64,000 bases of DNA, taken from positions 434,001-498,000 of the forward strand of contig NZ_FMYH01000003.1 in NCBI RefSeq assembly GCF_900096585.1. Reading direction: 5' to 3'. Shown here piece by piece: positions 34,882 through 42,894 of this stretch. Position 1 is the stretch's first letter, and every line of letters begins with the position of its first letter. A program made the translations under genes and the position numbers. The notes below the pieces were generated by a model that had not been told where the DNA came from, searched no databases, and saw nothing but the letters and a program-made list of their open reading frames with translations. The DNA comes from Sanguibacter gelidistatuariae. Its GTDB lineage: Bacteria; Actinomycetota; Actinomycetes; Actinomycetales; Cellulomonadaceae.

Positions 34882-35525
34882 CCACTTCAGACCTGCCCGA
34901 CGACGCGCTGCCTGAAGGCTTCTCCGTGCCGGACGATCTCAGCTCGCTCTCCGATCTCAGTTCGCCGGCCGAACCGGCGGCCATCCCGACCGCGGCCGGT
35001 CCGGTCGCAGCCGATCCCGCGGCCGCGGCCGCGGTCGCAGCCGATCCCGCGACCGCGCCAGACGCGGCGGCGGCCGCCCCCGAGGCGCCCGCGCACAAGA
35101 TCGCGATCATCCTCACCCAGGTGGCCACGGCCGAGGCGTTGGCCGCGGCATGCGCCGTGAACAAGATCGTCGTCGACGCGGTGACCTCACCGGTCGGCGC
35201 GTACGCGATCTGCCGTGACCTGTCCGAGGGTGCCCCGGCCGAGCTGGCCCGCGCCGTCTCGACTCTGGTCAAAACCGTCCCGCTGATCCTCTTCGAGGCG
35301 GCCGGCGGCCAGGTCAAGGCCAGCCAGTGGCAGGGCGGCAAGCGCCTCGGCGACATGCCCGCAGCCCTCGTGCTCGACGGCGCGCCGCACGAGTTCGAAG
35401 ACCTGCTCTTCGGCACCACGACCGTGCACGACCTCCCGGGCGTCGTCTCGAGCGCGGGGATGTCCCGCTGGAAGGCCATGCGCAACCTGTCGGGCAAGGC
35501 CCGCAAGCAGCGCGGAGGGGAGTGA
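34878..35525 (+). CDS. Unknown protein of the histidine operon
   Basis: A 215-residue protein of unknown function. The first 70 residues are rich in Ala, Pro, Asp and Ser and contain a short direct repeat (VAADPA). The rest forms a compact alpha/beta-looking part with [51 protein letters not shown] and [16 protein letters not shown]. It has no cysteine pair, no signal peptide and no membrane segment. Overlaps with hisB (GTGA) and a 1-base gap to hisH tie it to histidine synthesis, so a structural or regulatory role with HisB or HisH is possible. This is inference from position only. Confidence 0.75.
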   Translation: MTTSDLPDDALPEGFSVPDDLSSLSDLSSPAEPAAIPTAAGPVAADPAAAAAVAADPATAPDAAAAAPEAPAHKIAIILTQVATAEALAAACAVNKIVVDAVTSPVGAYAICRDLSEGAPAELARAVSTLVKTVPLILFEAAGGQVKASQWQGGKRLGDMPAALVLDGAPHEFEDLLFGTTTVHDLPGVVSSAGMSRWKAMRNLSGKARKQRGGE

Positions 35526-35526
35526 C

Positions 35527-36165
35527 GTGACGAGCGTCGTCGTACTCGACTACGGGTTTGGCAACGTGCGTTCCGCCGTGCGTTCGCTCGAGCGCGTGGG
35601 GGCGACCGTCGAGCTCACGGCCGACCCCCGCGCGGCCGCAGAGGCCGACGGCCTGGTCGTCCCGGGAGTGGGGGCCTTCGCGGCCGTCATGAAGGGGCTG
35701 ACCGCGGTCAACGGCGACCAGATCGTCGAGCGCCGCCTCGCCGGTGGTCGCCCGGTGCTCGGCATCTGCGTGGGCATGCAGGTCATGTTCGATGCGGGTG
35801 ACGAGCACGGGGAACACACGGACGGCCTGGCTCAGTGGCCCGGCCTGGTGGATCGCCTCGAGGCGCCCATCGTCCCGCACATGGGCTGGGACACGGTCGA
35901 GGCTCCCGTCGGCTCGGTGCTCTTCGAGGGGATCGAGGACGAGCGGTTCTACTTCGTCCACTCCTACGCCGCGCGCAGCTTCCTCCTGGGCACCGATGAG
36001 CCGGCCTCGAGCCGCTTCAAGCCGCCGCTCGTGACCTGGTCCGAGCACGGCGGCCGCTTCGTGGCAGCCGTCGAGAACGGGCCGCTGTCGGCCACCCAGT
36101 TCCACCCGGAGAAGTCCGGCGACGCCGGTGCGCAGCTCCTGCGCAACTGGCTCACTACGTTGTGA
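35527..36165 (+). CDS. hisH: Imidazole glycerol phosphate synthase, glutaminase subunit
   Basis: Class I glutamine amidotransferase that feeds ammonia to HisF. The 212-residue product has [20 protein letters not shown] at the N-terminus, the oxyanion strand [12 protein letters not shown], the nucleophile elbow GICVGMQ with Cys81, and FHPEKSG with His193 and Glu195 completing the triad. HisF is not in the window. It starts on GTG one base after the unknown gene. Confidence 0.94.
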   Translation: MTSVVVLDYGFGNVRSAVRSLERVGATVELTADPRAAAEADGLVVPGVGAFAAVMKGLTAVNGDQIVERRLAGGRPVLGICVGMQVMFDAGDEHGEHTDGLAQWPGLVDRLEAPIVPHMGWDTVEAPVGSVLFEGIEDERFYFVHSYAARSFLLGTDEPASSRFKPPLVTWSEHGGRFVAAVENGPLSATQFHPEKSGDAGAQLLRNWLTTL

Positions 36166-36267
36166 CGTGCTGCTCTGACCGGCTGCTCTGCCCCGCTCCT
36201 TGATCGTTGCTTTGCTCCGTACGTGCCCTACGCTCTCTACCGGTTCCCCGAGAGGATCCTCTTCGTC

Positions 36268-36999
36268 ATGTCTGACCGCCTCGTTCTTCTTCCCGCCGTT
36301 GATGTCGCCGACGGGCAGGCCGTCCGCCTCGTCCAGGGCGAAGCCGGATCCGAGACCTCCTACGGTGACCCGTTGACCGCTGCCCTCGACTGGCAGTCCG
36401 GCGGCGCCGAGTGGGTGCACCTCGTCGACCTCGACGCCGCCTTCGGGCGCGGCTCCAACGCCGAGCTGCTTGCCGACGTCGTCAACCGGCTCGACGTCTT
36501 GGTTGAGCTCTCCGGCGGCATCCGCGACGACGCCTCCCTCGAGCGGGCCCTCGCGACCGGCTGCGCCCGCGTCAACCTGGGCACGGCCGCCCTGGAGAAC
36601 CCGGACTGGACCGCGCGCGTGATCAGCGAGTACGGCGACAAGATCGCCGTCGGCCTGGACGTGCGCGGCACGACGCTCGCCGCGCGCGGCTGGACCGAGG
36701 ACGGAGGAGACCTCTGGGAGGTCCTCGCCCGCCTCGAGGAGGCCGGTTGCTCGCGCTACGTCGTGACCGACGTGACCAAGGACGGGACGCTACGCGGACC
36801 GAACATCGACCTCCTGCGCGACGTCGTGGCACGCACCGACGCGCCCGTCGTCGCCTCGGGCGGCATCTCCAGCCTCGACGATCTCGCCGCGCTGCGCGAG
36901 CTCGTCTCGGCCGGGGTCGAGGGCGCGATCGTCGGGAAGGCGCTGTACGCGGGTGCGTTCACCCTGCCCCAGGCGCTGGACGTGGCCGGACGGCCGTGA
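36268..36999 (+). CDS. priA: PriA, bifunctional HisA/TrpF isomerase
   Basis: (Beta-alpha)8 isomerase. In actinobacteria the HisA protein, called PriA, acts on ProFAR in histidine synthesis and on PRA in tryptophan synthesis. The 243-residue product has [20 protein letters not shown] with the catalytic Asp12, [30 protein letters not shown], and [14 protein letters not shown] with Asp168. The loop [15 protein letters not shown], with Arg140 and Trp142, is the feature associated with dual function in PriA. Start at ATG 36268 matches the family; a GTG at 36223 would add 15 unusual residues. Confidence 0.9.
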   Translation: MSDRLVLLPAVDVADGQAVRLVQGEAGSETSYGDPLTAALDWQSGGAEWVHLVDLDAAFGRGSNAELLADVVNRLDVLVELSGGIRDDASLERALATGCARVNLGTAALENPDWTARVISEYGDKIAVGLDVRGTTLAARGWTEDGGDLWEVLARLEEAGCSRYVVTDVTKDGTLRGPNIDLLRDVVARTDAPVVASGGISSLDDLAALRELVSAGVEGAIVGKALYAGAFTLPQALDVAGRP

Positions 37000-37730
37000 C
37001 CGAGGCGCACGAGGGCCGTGCCCTGCCGGGCGCGTCCCCCTTCGCGGGCGACGACGGGTCGGCCGACCCCGAGCTCGCGACCCTGCTCATGGGCTATGCG
37101 GCCGGGACCGCGACGCTGACTGACGTCGTCGTGCGGCTCGCGAAGGTCCGGGTCCTCATCCCGATCCTCGCCGAGCTCGACGTCGCCGAGCAGGGCGACC
37201 ACGGATTCCAGGTCGACAAGCAGGCATCGGCGGGCGTCGTCGCCCTCGAGGCGCCGGACGGCCGCAAGGCCCTCCCGGTGTTCTCGAGCGTGGCGTCGAT
37301 GAGCGCTTGGCGTCACGACGCGCGGCCCGTGCCCGCCGATGCCGTGCGTGCGGCGCTCTCGGCGGTCGCCGAGGACTGGGCGCTCCTCGTGCTGGACCCC
37401 GGCGGTCCCGTGAGCGTCCTCGTCCCGCGCCCCGCGGTCTGGGCGATCGCCCAGGGCAAGACGTGGCTGCCCGCGGTCGAGGGCGACGTCGTCGCCCCGG
37501 AGATCGCCCAGGCGATCGTCGACGCGGTGTCCCCGGTCGGTTCGGTCGCCCGGGTCTCGGCGGCCCCCGGGCGCACCGCCGAGGTCGCGGTGCGCCTGGG
37601 GATCGACTCGGGTCTGACCCGCGCCCGGCTCACCGAGGTCCTGGCGGAGGTCAACGCGGCGCTCGGGGCGAGCAAGCTCGTGAGCGAGCGCGTGGACTCC
37701 CTCGAGCTGCGGATCGGCCGCGCCGACTGA
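36996..37730 (+). CDS. SseB family protein
   Basis: A 244-residue protein with the SseB N-terminal fold ([15 protein letters not shown], then [20 protein letters not shown]) and an SseB C-terminal part ending in [18 protein letters not shown]. In actinobacteria this gene commonly follows hisA/priA; its role is not known. The name comes from an E. coli rhodanese-associated serine sensitivity protein, and no sulfur-transfer motif is visible. The GTG overlaps the priA stop, so it closes the his operon. Confidence 0.82.
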   Translation: MTEAHEGRALPGASPFAGDDGSADPELATLLMGYAAGTATLTDVVVRLAKVRVLIPILAELDVAEQGDHGFQVDKQASAGVVALEAPDGRKALPVFSSVASMSAWRHDARPVPADAVRAALSAVAEDWALLVLDPGGPVSVLVPRPAVWAIAQGKTWLPAVEGDVVAPEIAQAIVDAVSPVGSVARVSAAPGRTAEVAVRLGIDSGLTRARLTEVLAEVNAALGASKLVSERVDSLELRIGRAD

Positions 37731-37742
37731 CGGAGGCTCCTC

Positions 37743-38252
37743 CTACGCGCGGTCCACCCGGTGCCTCAGCAGGCCGGCGACGGAGGGAAGGTGCAGACGA
37801 TGCACGGTCTTGCGCCGTCGCCCCAGGACGCACCCGGTCGTGAGAACTGCCAGAGCCAGCACGATCTGCCCGCCGAGGATGGCACGGTTGACGTCGATCG
37901 TCGGCTGCCAATGGACGCCCGAGTCGTCGATGACGACGACTCCCAGGGGTTTGACGATCGTCCCGAACCCGCCGCCGCCGCCATATCCGTCCCCGTTGCC
38001 CGAGACGTCCGCGTCCGCGGCGAGAGACGCGCCTCCATACCCAGAGCCGGTCACGCCCATCACCCGCGCGACCGGGATGATGCGCACGCCGTCCCGCTCG
38101 TACGCCGTTCCGAACGCACGCGAGACGTGCAGCGTGTCGCGGGCGGCCCTGGTGATGAACCCGGGGTTGTGACGACGCCGGTTCGATCCGCGCTGTCTGC
38201 TCGACCCGCGCTGCTTGCTCGGTTCTCCTGGTGCATCCGGTTCGTCGGTCAT
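37743..38252 (-). CDS. GerW/YtfJ family protein
   Basis: A 169-residue protein with the GerW/YtfJ core: AFGTAYERDGVRIIPVARVM, a Gly-rich stretch (GYGGGGGFG) and KPLGVVVIDDSGVHWQP. YtfJ is needed for germination in Bacillus spores, but the family is widespread in non-spore-forming actinobacteria with unknown function. One membrane segment (ILGGQIVLALAVLTTGCVLG) near the C-terminus suggests membrane attachment, and the N-terminus is basic and Ser/Arg-rich. TAGCCT lies 6 bases before the ATG, so a leaderless transcript is likely. Confidence 0.8.
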   Translation of the reverse strand: MTDEPDAPGEPSKQRGSSRQRGSNRRRHNPGFITRAARDTLHVSRAFGTAYERDGVRIIPVARVMGVTGSGYGGASLAADADVSGNGDGYGGGGGFGTIVKPLGVVVIDDSGVHWQPTIDVNRAILGGQIVLALAVLTTGCVLGRRRKTVHRLHLPSVAGLLRHRVDRA

Positions 38253-38313
38253 CGCCCCAGGCTATGCCCGCAGCCGACGCGTGGAAAGCGAGGAGCGTCG
38301 GCCGGCGACGGTC

Positions 38314-39087
38314 TCAGCAGACCGGCTGGGTCTGCTCGACGAACCCCGAGTCGTCGGCCAGCAGCTCCTGCAGCGTGCTGACCGGCACCAGGTAGGAGTA
38401 CCCGTCCGAGCTCTTGGCGTAGACGATCCCGATGACCCGCCCCTCGGTGTCGAGGGCGGCCGATCCTGAGCTGCCGGGCTCGACGCTCGCGTCGGTGAGC
38501 AGGACCTGACCGAGGTTCGCGTTGAGCGGGTCCGACGTGTACTCGATGACCGTGCCCTTGGTGACCGTCAGCGCTCCGCCGTTCGGGTAGCCGACCACGG
38601 TCACCGCGTCGCCTGGCTTGGGATCGGTCGCGGCCAGCTCGGGGTAGGCATCGAGGTCTTCGACCGTCCGCACGATCGCCAGGTCGGCGAGCGCGGCGGT
38701 GGCCGACGTCTCCACGCTGACGTCGCGGCCGTCGTACGTGCTCAGCTGGAGCTTGCGGCTCCCGTCGACGACGTGGCGGTTGGTGATCAGGGTCCGTGAG
38801 TCGATCGCGAAGCCGGTCCCGCGCACGACGCCGTCGCACCCGACGTTGCGGATCCGTACCGCCATCCGCTGCGCGGCATCAAAGCCGTCGGGGGAGAGGT
38901 TGCCGGTGTCCTCGGGAACCGTGCCCACACCCTGCGTCGGGATGACCGTGTCGGGCATCGCTTCGGGGAGGGAGGGCACCATCGAGCACCCGCCGAGCAT
39001 CAGGAGCAGGGCGGCCGCCGTGGCGCTGCGACGGATGCGCCCCGCCCGCGGGCCCGGGCGGGCCGTTGTGGTCTCGGGAGTCGTCAC
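38314..39087 (-). CDS. Trypsin-like serine protease lipoprotein
   Basis: A 257-residue secreted protease of the trypsin/HtrA fold without a PDZ domain. It has a lipoprotein signal peptide with lipobox LGGC (Cys34), so it should be anchored to the outer face of the membrane. The triad is visible: His105 in TNRHVVDG, Asp135 in ALADLAIV and Ser207 in EPGSSGSA. The GTG at 39087 overlaps the stop of the coiled-coil gene (GTGA) and directly precedes a sound signal sequence; a much longer open frame upstream lies inside that gene and is rejected. It is the third gene of a coupled leftward unit. Confidence 0.87.
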   Translation of the reverse strand: MTTPETTTARPGPRAGRIRRSATAAALLLMLGGCSMVPSLPEAMPDTVIPTQGVGTVPEDTGNLSPDGFDAAQRMAVRIRNVGCDGVVRGTGFAIDSRTLITNRHVVDGSRKLQLSTYDGRDVSVETSATAALADLAIVRTVEDLDAYPELAATDPKPGDAVTVVGYPNGGALTVTKGTVIEYTSDPLNANLGQVLLTDASVEPGSSGSAALDTEGRVIGIVYAKSSDGYSYLVPVSTLQELLADDSGFVEQTQPVC

Positions 39088-39827
39088 TGGTTCGCAAGGT
39101 CTTTCTGGAGGGAGTTGTAGGCGTCGATCGCGGCCATGCACACGGTGTTGGCCTGGTCGATCGAGGTCTGCAGCACCTCGGGGGTCGCGGTGTCTGGCGC
39201 CGTGAGGTATCCCAGCACGGTGTTCTGGCTGGCGATGCAGTCGCCGAGAGAGGCGGACACCTTGAGGGCCTCCTGCGCGACGGCCTGGATGTCGGAGGCC
39301 AGGATCTTCTGGTTCTCGCGGTCGTCGCCGACCTGAGCCTTCTCGTCGGCGAGCTCGGTGATCCGCGTCTGGGCGGTCGCGAGCTGTTCGCGGGCGAGCG
39401 TGAGCTCGGCGGTGATGCCGCTCAGGTCGGTCGTGAGGTTCGCGACCTTCTCCCCGAGCATCCGTGACTCGCTCTCCCATGCGGCGCTGCGGTCGTGCCA
39501 CTGGTTGGACAGGACCGCGAGGTAGGCACCGGCCCCCAGGGCTGCGACGAGCAGAACCGAGAGCAGAACCACGGCGATGGGTGACCGACGCCGTCGCGCG
39601 GGCGTGATCGAGTGGTCGCCCGCACCGATCAGGTGCGCGCCCTCGATGGCCGGTCGCACAGAGACCGGAGCCGAGACGGGCGTGTCGAAGGACGGGATCT
39701 GTGCCGGGGGGTAGCTCTGGGGCATCAGGTCCCCAGGCTGGAACGGCTCGCTCGTCGGGCCTGGACCGGCACCCGAGCTTGGCTGCGGGTCGGCCACGGC
39801 GTCGCCGTGGACTTCAGGGCCGCTCAA
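39084..39827 (-). CDS. Membrane protein with extracellular coiled coil
   Basis: A protein of about 247 residues, not recognised as a named family. Residues 1-80 are Pro/Ser/Gly-rich and end in ARRRRSP; one membrane segment follows (IAVVLLSVLLVAALGAGAYLAVL). Then comes a predicted extracellular helical part with heptad-like repeats (about 115-170) and two cysteines (DCIAS and TVCMAA) that could pair. The TTG at 39827 is within a TTGA overlap with the DUF1844 gene; an in-frame GTG at 39797 is an alternative. Being co-translated with a surface protease suggests it anchors or regulates that enzyme (inference). Confidence 0.72.
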   Translation of the reverse strand: MSGPEVHGDAVADPQPSSGAGPGPTSEPFQPGDLMPQSYPPAQIPSFDTPVSAPVSVRPAIEGAHLIGAGDHSITPARRRRSPIAVVLLSVLLVAALGAGAYLAVLSNQWHDRSAAWESESRMLGEKVANLTTDLSGITAELTLAREQLATAQTRITELADEKAQVGDDRENQKILASDIQAVAQEALKVSASLGDCIASQNTVLGYLTAPDTATPEVLQTSIDQANTVCMAAIDAYNSLQKDLANQ

Positions 39828-40198
39828 CTGACGGCGCCGGTGTACTTCTCACCGGGGCCCTCACCCAGCGCATCGGGGTAGATCGAAGCCTCGCGGAACG
39901 CGAGCTGGAGCGAACGGAGCCCGTCGCGCAGAGACCGTGCATGCTGGTTGCCGATATCCGGGGCGGACGCGGTGACCAGGGCGGCGAGGGCGTTGATGAG
40001 CTTGCGTGCCTCGTCGAGGTCGAGCAGCTCCCCCGCGTCCTCGCCCTCGGCGAGCCCACACTTGATGGCCGCCGCGCTCATGAGGTGGACGGCCGCGGTC
40101 GTGATGACCTCGACCGCTGCGACATCCGCGATGTCACGCGTGGCCTGCGGGGCGAGCTCTTCGAAGGTGGTGGTTTCGTGCGTGTGCTCTGCGGTCAT
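39824..40198 (-). CDS. DUF1844 family protein
   Basis: A 124-residue soluble protein of the DUF1844 family: AAVEVITTAAVHLMSAAAIK followed by CGLAEG, and LDEARKLINALAALV. In many actinobacteria DUF1844 genes lie close to infC, as here. Function unknown. The ATG at 40198 has GACACT 6 bases upstream and no ribosome binding site, so it may be leaderless. A 7-bp inverted repeat (CACAAAG...CTTTGTG, 40210-40230) covers the promoter spacer. It leads the unit with the coiled-coil protein and the protease. Confidence 0.85.
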   Translation of the reverse strand: MTAEHTHETTTFEELAPQATRDIADVAAVEVITTAAVHLMSAAAIKCGLAEGEDAGELLDLDEARKLINALAALVTASAPDIGNQHARSLRDGLRSLQLAFREASIYPDALGEGPGEKYTGAVS

Positions 40199-40209
40199 GC
40201 ACCTAGTGT

Positions 40210-40230
40210 CACAAAGGTTGCCTCTTTGTG
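40210..40230. promoter_or_regulatory. Inverted repeat over the DUF1844 promoter
   Basis: CACAAAG and CTTTGTG are separated by 7 bases and lie just upstream of the putative -10 box (40205-40210, minus strand). It could be an operator; the binding protein is unknown. Confidence 0.4.
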
Positions 40231-40333
40231 GCGAACGCGGACCCACGATGCGACCAGAGATCCACAAGTGCTTCACACTGCCCGACGACGCGGCCGGCAC
40301 CTCCGCGCGACCGTCCGGCCTCGCCCTGCACAC

Positions 40334-40373
40334 GGCACGAGGGCCAGGACCGCACGGTCCTGACCCTCGTGCC
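40334..40373 (-). terminator. Terminator after the catalase gene
   Basis: An 18-bp stem with one mismatch and a 4-base loop: GGCACGAGGGCCAGGACC and its near complement. It lies 79 bases beyond the catalase stop in the direction of transcription. The rest of the 250-base gap shows nothing else of note. Confidence 0.8.
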
Positions 40374-40451
40374 GCGCCTCGGTCACGGCTGGGGGGTGAC
40401 TCAGCGTCCAGTCGCGGCCGCCGACAACCTGCTAGCGGTATGTCGGCAAGA

Positions 40452-41945
40452 TCACGCGCCGGTGCCGACCGGCTCGGCCGCCGCGGCCGCTGACTCGACC
40501 GTGCTGCCCACGCGCTCGCGCAGCGCCGCACCCAGGTTCTCGTCGACGGACGTCCAGTACCAGAAGAAGCGCTCGAGGATGGCCAGCGAGGTGATCGAGT
40601 CACCCTGACCCGTGAGGGTATCCAGGAAGCGCGCCTTGGCGGCGTCGTCGTACACCTCGCGGTAGAGCGTGCCGGCCTGGCCGAAGTCGGAGTCCTCCGA
40701 GCGCAGGGTGGCCGCCGCGCGGGTGAGCTCGCCGTCGTTCTCCCAGCTGCCCATGCCCGCGCGTGCCTCGTCGGCGACGGGGCCGCCGAAGGAGTTCGGG
40801 GCGTAGACGGGGGTGGTCGGGGAGTTGAAGCCGTGGCGACCTGCGCCGTCCTGGGAGTAGTTGTGAACTGGCGCAGCGTGCGGAGAGTTCACCGGGATCT
40901 GGTTGTAGTTCGCTCCGACGCGGTACCGCTGGGCGTCGGGGTAGGAGAACACGCGGGCCATGAGCATCTTGTCCGGGCTCAGGTCGATGCCCGGCACGGT
41001 GTTCGCGGGGGAGAACGCCGCCTGCTCGATCTCGGCGAAGAAGTTCTGCGGGTTGCGGTTCAGGGTGTGCGTGCCCACCTTGATCAGCGGGTAGTCCGCG
41101 TGCGGCCACACCTTCGTGATGTCGAAGGGGTTGAAGCGGTACGTCTTGCCCTCTTCGTACGGCATGATCTGGACGAACACGTCCCAGGACGGGAAGTTGC
41201 CTTCGTCGATGGCCTCGTAGAGGTCGCGGCGGTAGTGGTCGGCGTCCGCGCCGGCGATCTGCTCGGCGACGTCCGCAGTCATCTCGACGTTGCCCTGGTT
41301 GGACTTGAAGTGGTACTGAACCCAGAAGCGCTCGCCCTCGGCGTTGATCCACTGGTAGGTGTGCGAGCCGAAGCCGGGCATCTCGCGCCAGGATCGCGGC
41401 AGCCCGCGGTCGCCCATGAGGTAGGTGACCTGGTGGGCGGACTCGGGGGAGAGGGTCCAGAAGTCCCACTGCATGTCCGCGTCGCGCAGGCCGGAGCCGG
41501 GCAGGCGCTTCTGGGAGTGGATGAAGTCGGGGAACTTGATGCCGTCGCGGATGAAGAACACCGGGGTGTTGTTTCCGACGATGTCGTAGTTGCCCTCGGT
41601 CGTGTAGAACTTCACCGAGAAGCCGCGGACGTCGCGCCACGTGTCGGGGGAGCCCTGCTCGCCGGCGACCGAGGAGAAGCGCTGAACCGTCTCGGTCACG
41701 GCGCCGGGCTGGAAGAGGGCGGCCCGGGTGTAGGCCGAGACATCACCGGTGACCTCGAAGGTGCCGAAGGCGCCGCCACCCTTGGCGTGCACGATGCGCT
41801 CGGGGATGCGCTCGCGGTTGAACTGGGCCAGCTTCTCCACGAGGTAGCGATCGTGCAGCGCGGTCGTGCCGTCCGGGCCGGTGGTCAGCGAGTGGTCGTC
41901 GCTGGGGACCGGCGAGCCGGTCTGCGTGGTCGTGAAATCTGTCAT
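40452..41945 (-). CDS. katA: Monofunctional heme catalase
   Basis: Breaks hydrogen peroxide down to water and oxygen. The 497-residue product is a small-subunit (clade 3-like) catalase: [19 protein letters not shown] with the distal His53, [30 protein letters not shown] with the distal Asn, and the proximal heme ligand region [17 protein letters not shown]. The C-terminus ends in an Ala/Glu-rich tail. AAGGAG lies 8 bases before the ATG. It follows the Fur-family gene after 51 bases in the same direction, so peroxide control by that regulator is likely. Confidence 0.95.
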   Translation of the reverse strand: MTDFTTTQTGSPVPSDDHSLTTGPDGTTALHDRYLVEKLAQFNRERIPERIVHAKGGGAFGTFEVTGDVSAYTRAALFQPGAVTETVQRFSSVAGEQGSPDTWRDVRGFSVKFYTTEGNYDIVGNNTPVFFIRDGIKFPDFIHSQKRLPGSGLRDADMQWDFWTLSPESAHQVTYLMGDRGLPRSWREMPGFGSHTYQWINAEGERFWVQYHFKSNQGNVEMTADVAEQIAGADADHYRRDLYEAIDEGNFPSWDVFVQIMPYEEGKTYRFNPFDITKVWPHADYPLIKVGTHTLNRNPQNFFAEIEQAAFSPANTVPGIDLSPDKMLMARVFSYPDAQRYRVGANYNQIPVNSPHAAPVHNYSQDGAGRHGFNSPTTPVYAPNSFGGPVADEARAGMGSWENDGELTRAAATLRSEDSDFGQAGTLYREVYDDAAKARFLDTLTGQGDSITSLAILERFFWYWTSVDENLGAALRERVGSTVESAAAAAEPVGTGA

Positions 41946-41996
41946 CGGAGCACTCCTTCAAAACAAGGGGGTTGGGGGATCAAGGTGTCAGGGAAG

Positions 41997-42446
41997 CTAG
42001 ATGGTCGGCTGTGCGGCCTCTGTGTGAACGCTAGACCGGCACGCGGGGCACAGGCCCCAGTAGATGACCTCGGCCTCCTCGACGACAAAACCGTGGTCGT
42101 CGGCGGGGCGAAGGCACGGAGCGTGACCGACCGAGCAGTCCACATCGGTCACCGTGCCGCAGGTGCGGCACACGAGGTGGTGGTGGTTGTCGCCGACGCG
42201 CCGTTCGTAGCGGGCGGGGTGCCCGGCCGGCTCGATGCGGTGCAGGAGGTCGGCGTGAGTCAGCGCGGCGAGCACGTCGTAGACCGCCTGTGTCGAGGCG
42301 GTGCCCAGGGCGTGGCGCACCTTGCCGAGGATCGTGTCGGTCGTCGCATGGGGATGGTCAGAGACCGCGCCGAGCACCGCGAGGCGGGTCGCGGTGACCC
42401 GGAGGCCGCGCGACCGCAGCGCCTCTTCCTGCTCGGTTGGTGTCAT
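41997..42446 (-). CDS. Fur-family regulator, probably peroxide-responsive (PerR/CatR-like)
   Basis: A 149-residue metal-dependent repressor. The winged helix has RVTATRLAVLGAVSDHPHAT and TQAVYDVLAALTHADLL; the regulatory part has ERRVGDNHHHLVCRTCGTV, DVDCSVGHAPC and a C-terminal CPAC. The two CxxC pairs would hold structural zinc, and the His/Asp cluster the sensing metal. Peroxide-sensing rather than iron-sensing is inferred from the catalase gene directly downstream. TATGAT lies 6 bases before the ATG, so the mRNA is probably leaderless. A palindrome overlies the -35 region. Confidence 0.87.
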   Translation of the reverse strand: MTPTEQEEALRSRGLRVTATRLAVLGAVSDHPHATTDTILGKVRHALGTASTQAVYDVLAALTHADLLHRIEPAGHPARYERRVGDNHHHLVCRTCGTVTDVDCSVGHAPCLRPADDHGFVVEEAEVIYWGLCPACRSSVHTEAAQPTI

Positions 42447-42466
42447 GACCTCATCATACGCACGTT

Positions 42467-42485
42467 AACTGGAACTCTTCCAGTT
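42467..42485. promoter_or_regulatory. Putative operator of the Fur-catalase operon
   Basis: AACTGGAActcTTCCAGTT is a perfect 8-3-8 palindrome. It sits where the -35 box of the leftward fur promoter should be. Two more short palindromes adjoin it: GTTCTAGAAC (42483-42492) and GATCTAGATC (42494-42503). Confidence 0.55.
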
Positions 42486-42560
42486 CTAGAACCGATCTAG
42501 ATCACCGGCCTGGACGAGGGGGTGGCGCCCCGTCGGTCGCGATGGGCCACGCTAGCGTGC

Positions 42561-42566
42561 TAGTGT
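42561..42566 (+). promoter_or_regulatory. Putative infC -10 box
   Basis: TAGTGT follows the 12-bp palindrome CACGCTAGCGTG (42548-42559), which contains the GCTAGCGTG element shared with sepF and divIVA. It would start transcription near 42573. Confidence 0.45.
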
Positions 42567-42572
42567 TCCCAG

Positions 42573-42894
42573 TTGACCGACCATCTCATTGTGATCGCCC
42601 CCTTCGCGGAGGGTGAGAGCGAGACGGTGGTGCGCAAGTGGAGTCTCTCCCACCTGAGTTTCAACAGCTTGGCAGATGATCTGATCATCGCAGCCGACAA
42701 CCGAATCCGGGTTCTGGTCCGGGTCGTGGATCGTGTCTTGAGGATGCGTTGCATGACCGTGTTGCTCGACCGCACGCGTGCAGACGCGGGCAGTGTCGCG
42801 GTGACCGTCGGATATCGAGGCCTCCATCCTGTGCTCAGGAGTGGGGGCCTTTCTCATTCCTGGCGAGCTACCGACGAGTTTCAAGGAGCATCAC
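42573..42894 (+). other. Long infC leader
   Basis: About 320 bases lie between the putative transcription start and the infC start codon. The region is open in one frame from a TTG at 42573 to 42986, but that product resembles nothing I know and it runs into infC in another frame. Long structured leaders are known for infC operons in other phyla, where they respond to ribosomal protein L20; no such fold could be confirmed here. Confidence 0.4.
42882..42894 (+). promoter_or_regulatory. infC ribosome binding site deciding an ATC start
   Basis: CAAGGAGCATCAC ends directly before ATC at 42895. The same 13 bases precede the GTG start of rplT (44239-44251) with identical spacing, which places the infC start at ATC. 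Confidence 0.75.

Noticed and set aside
38314-39501. A 395-residue start for the trypsin-like protease
   Set aside because: The extra N-terminus is Arg-rich and lies antiphase inside the coiled-coil gene, while a good lipoprotein signal peptide starts at 39087.
42841-42894. ATG at 42841 as the infC start
   Set aside because: It adds 18 residues unrelated to IF-3 and lacks a ribosome binding site; ATC at 42895 has one identical to that of rplT.
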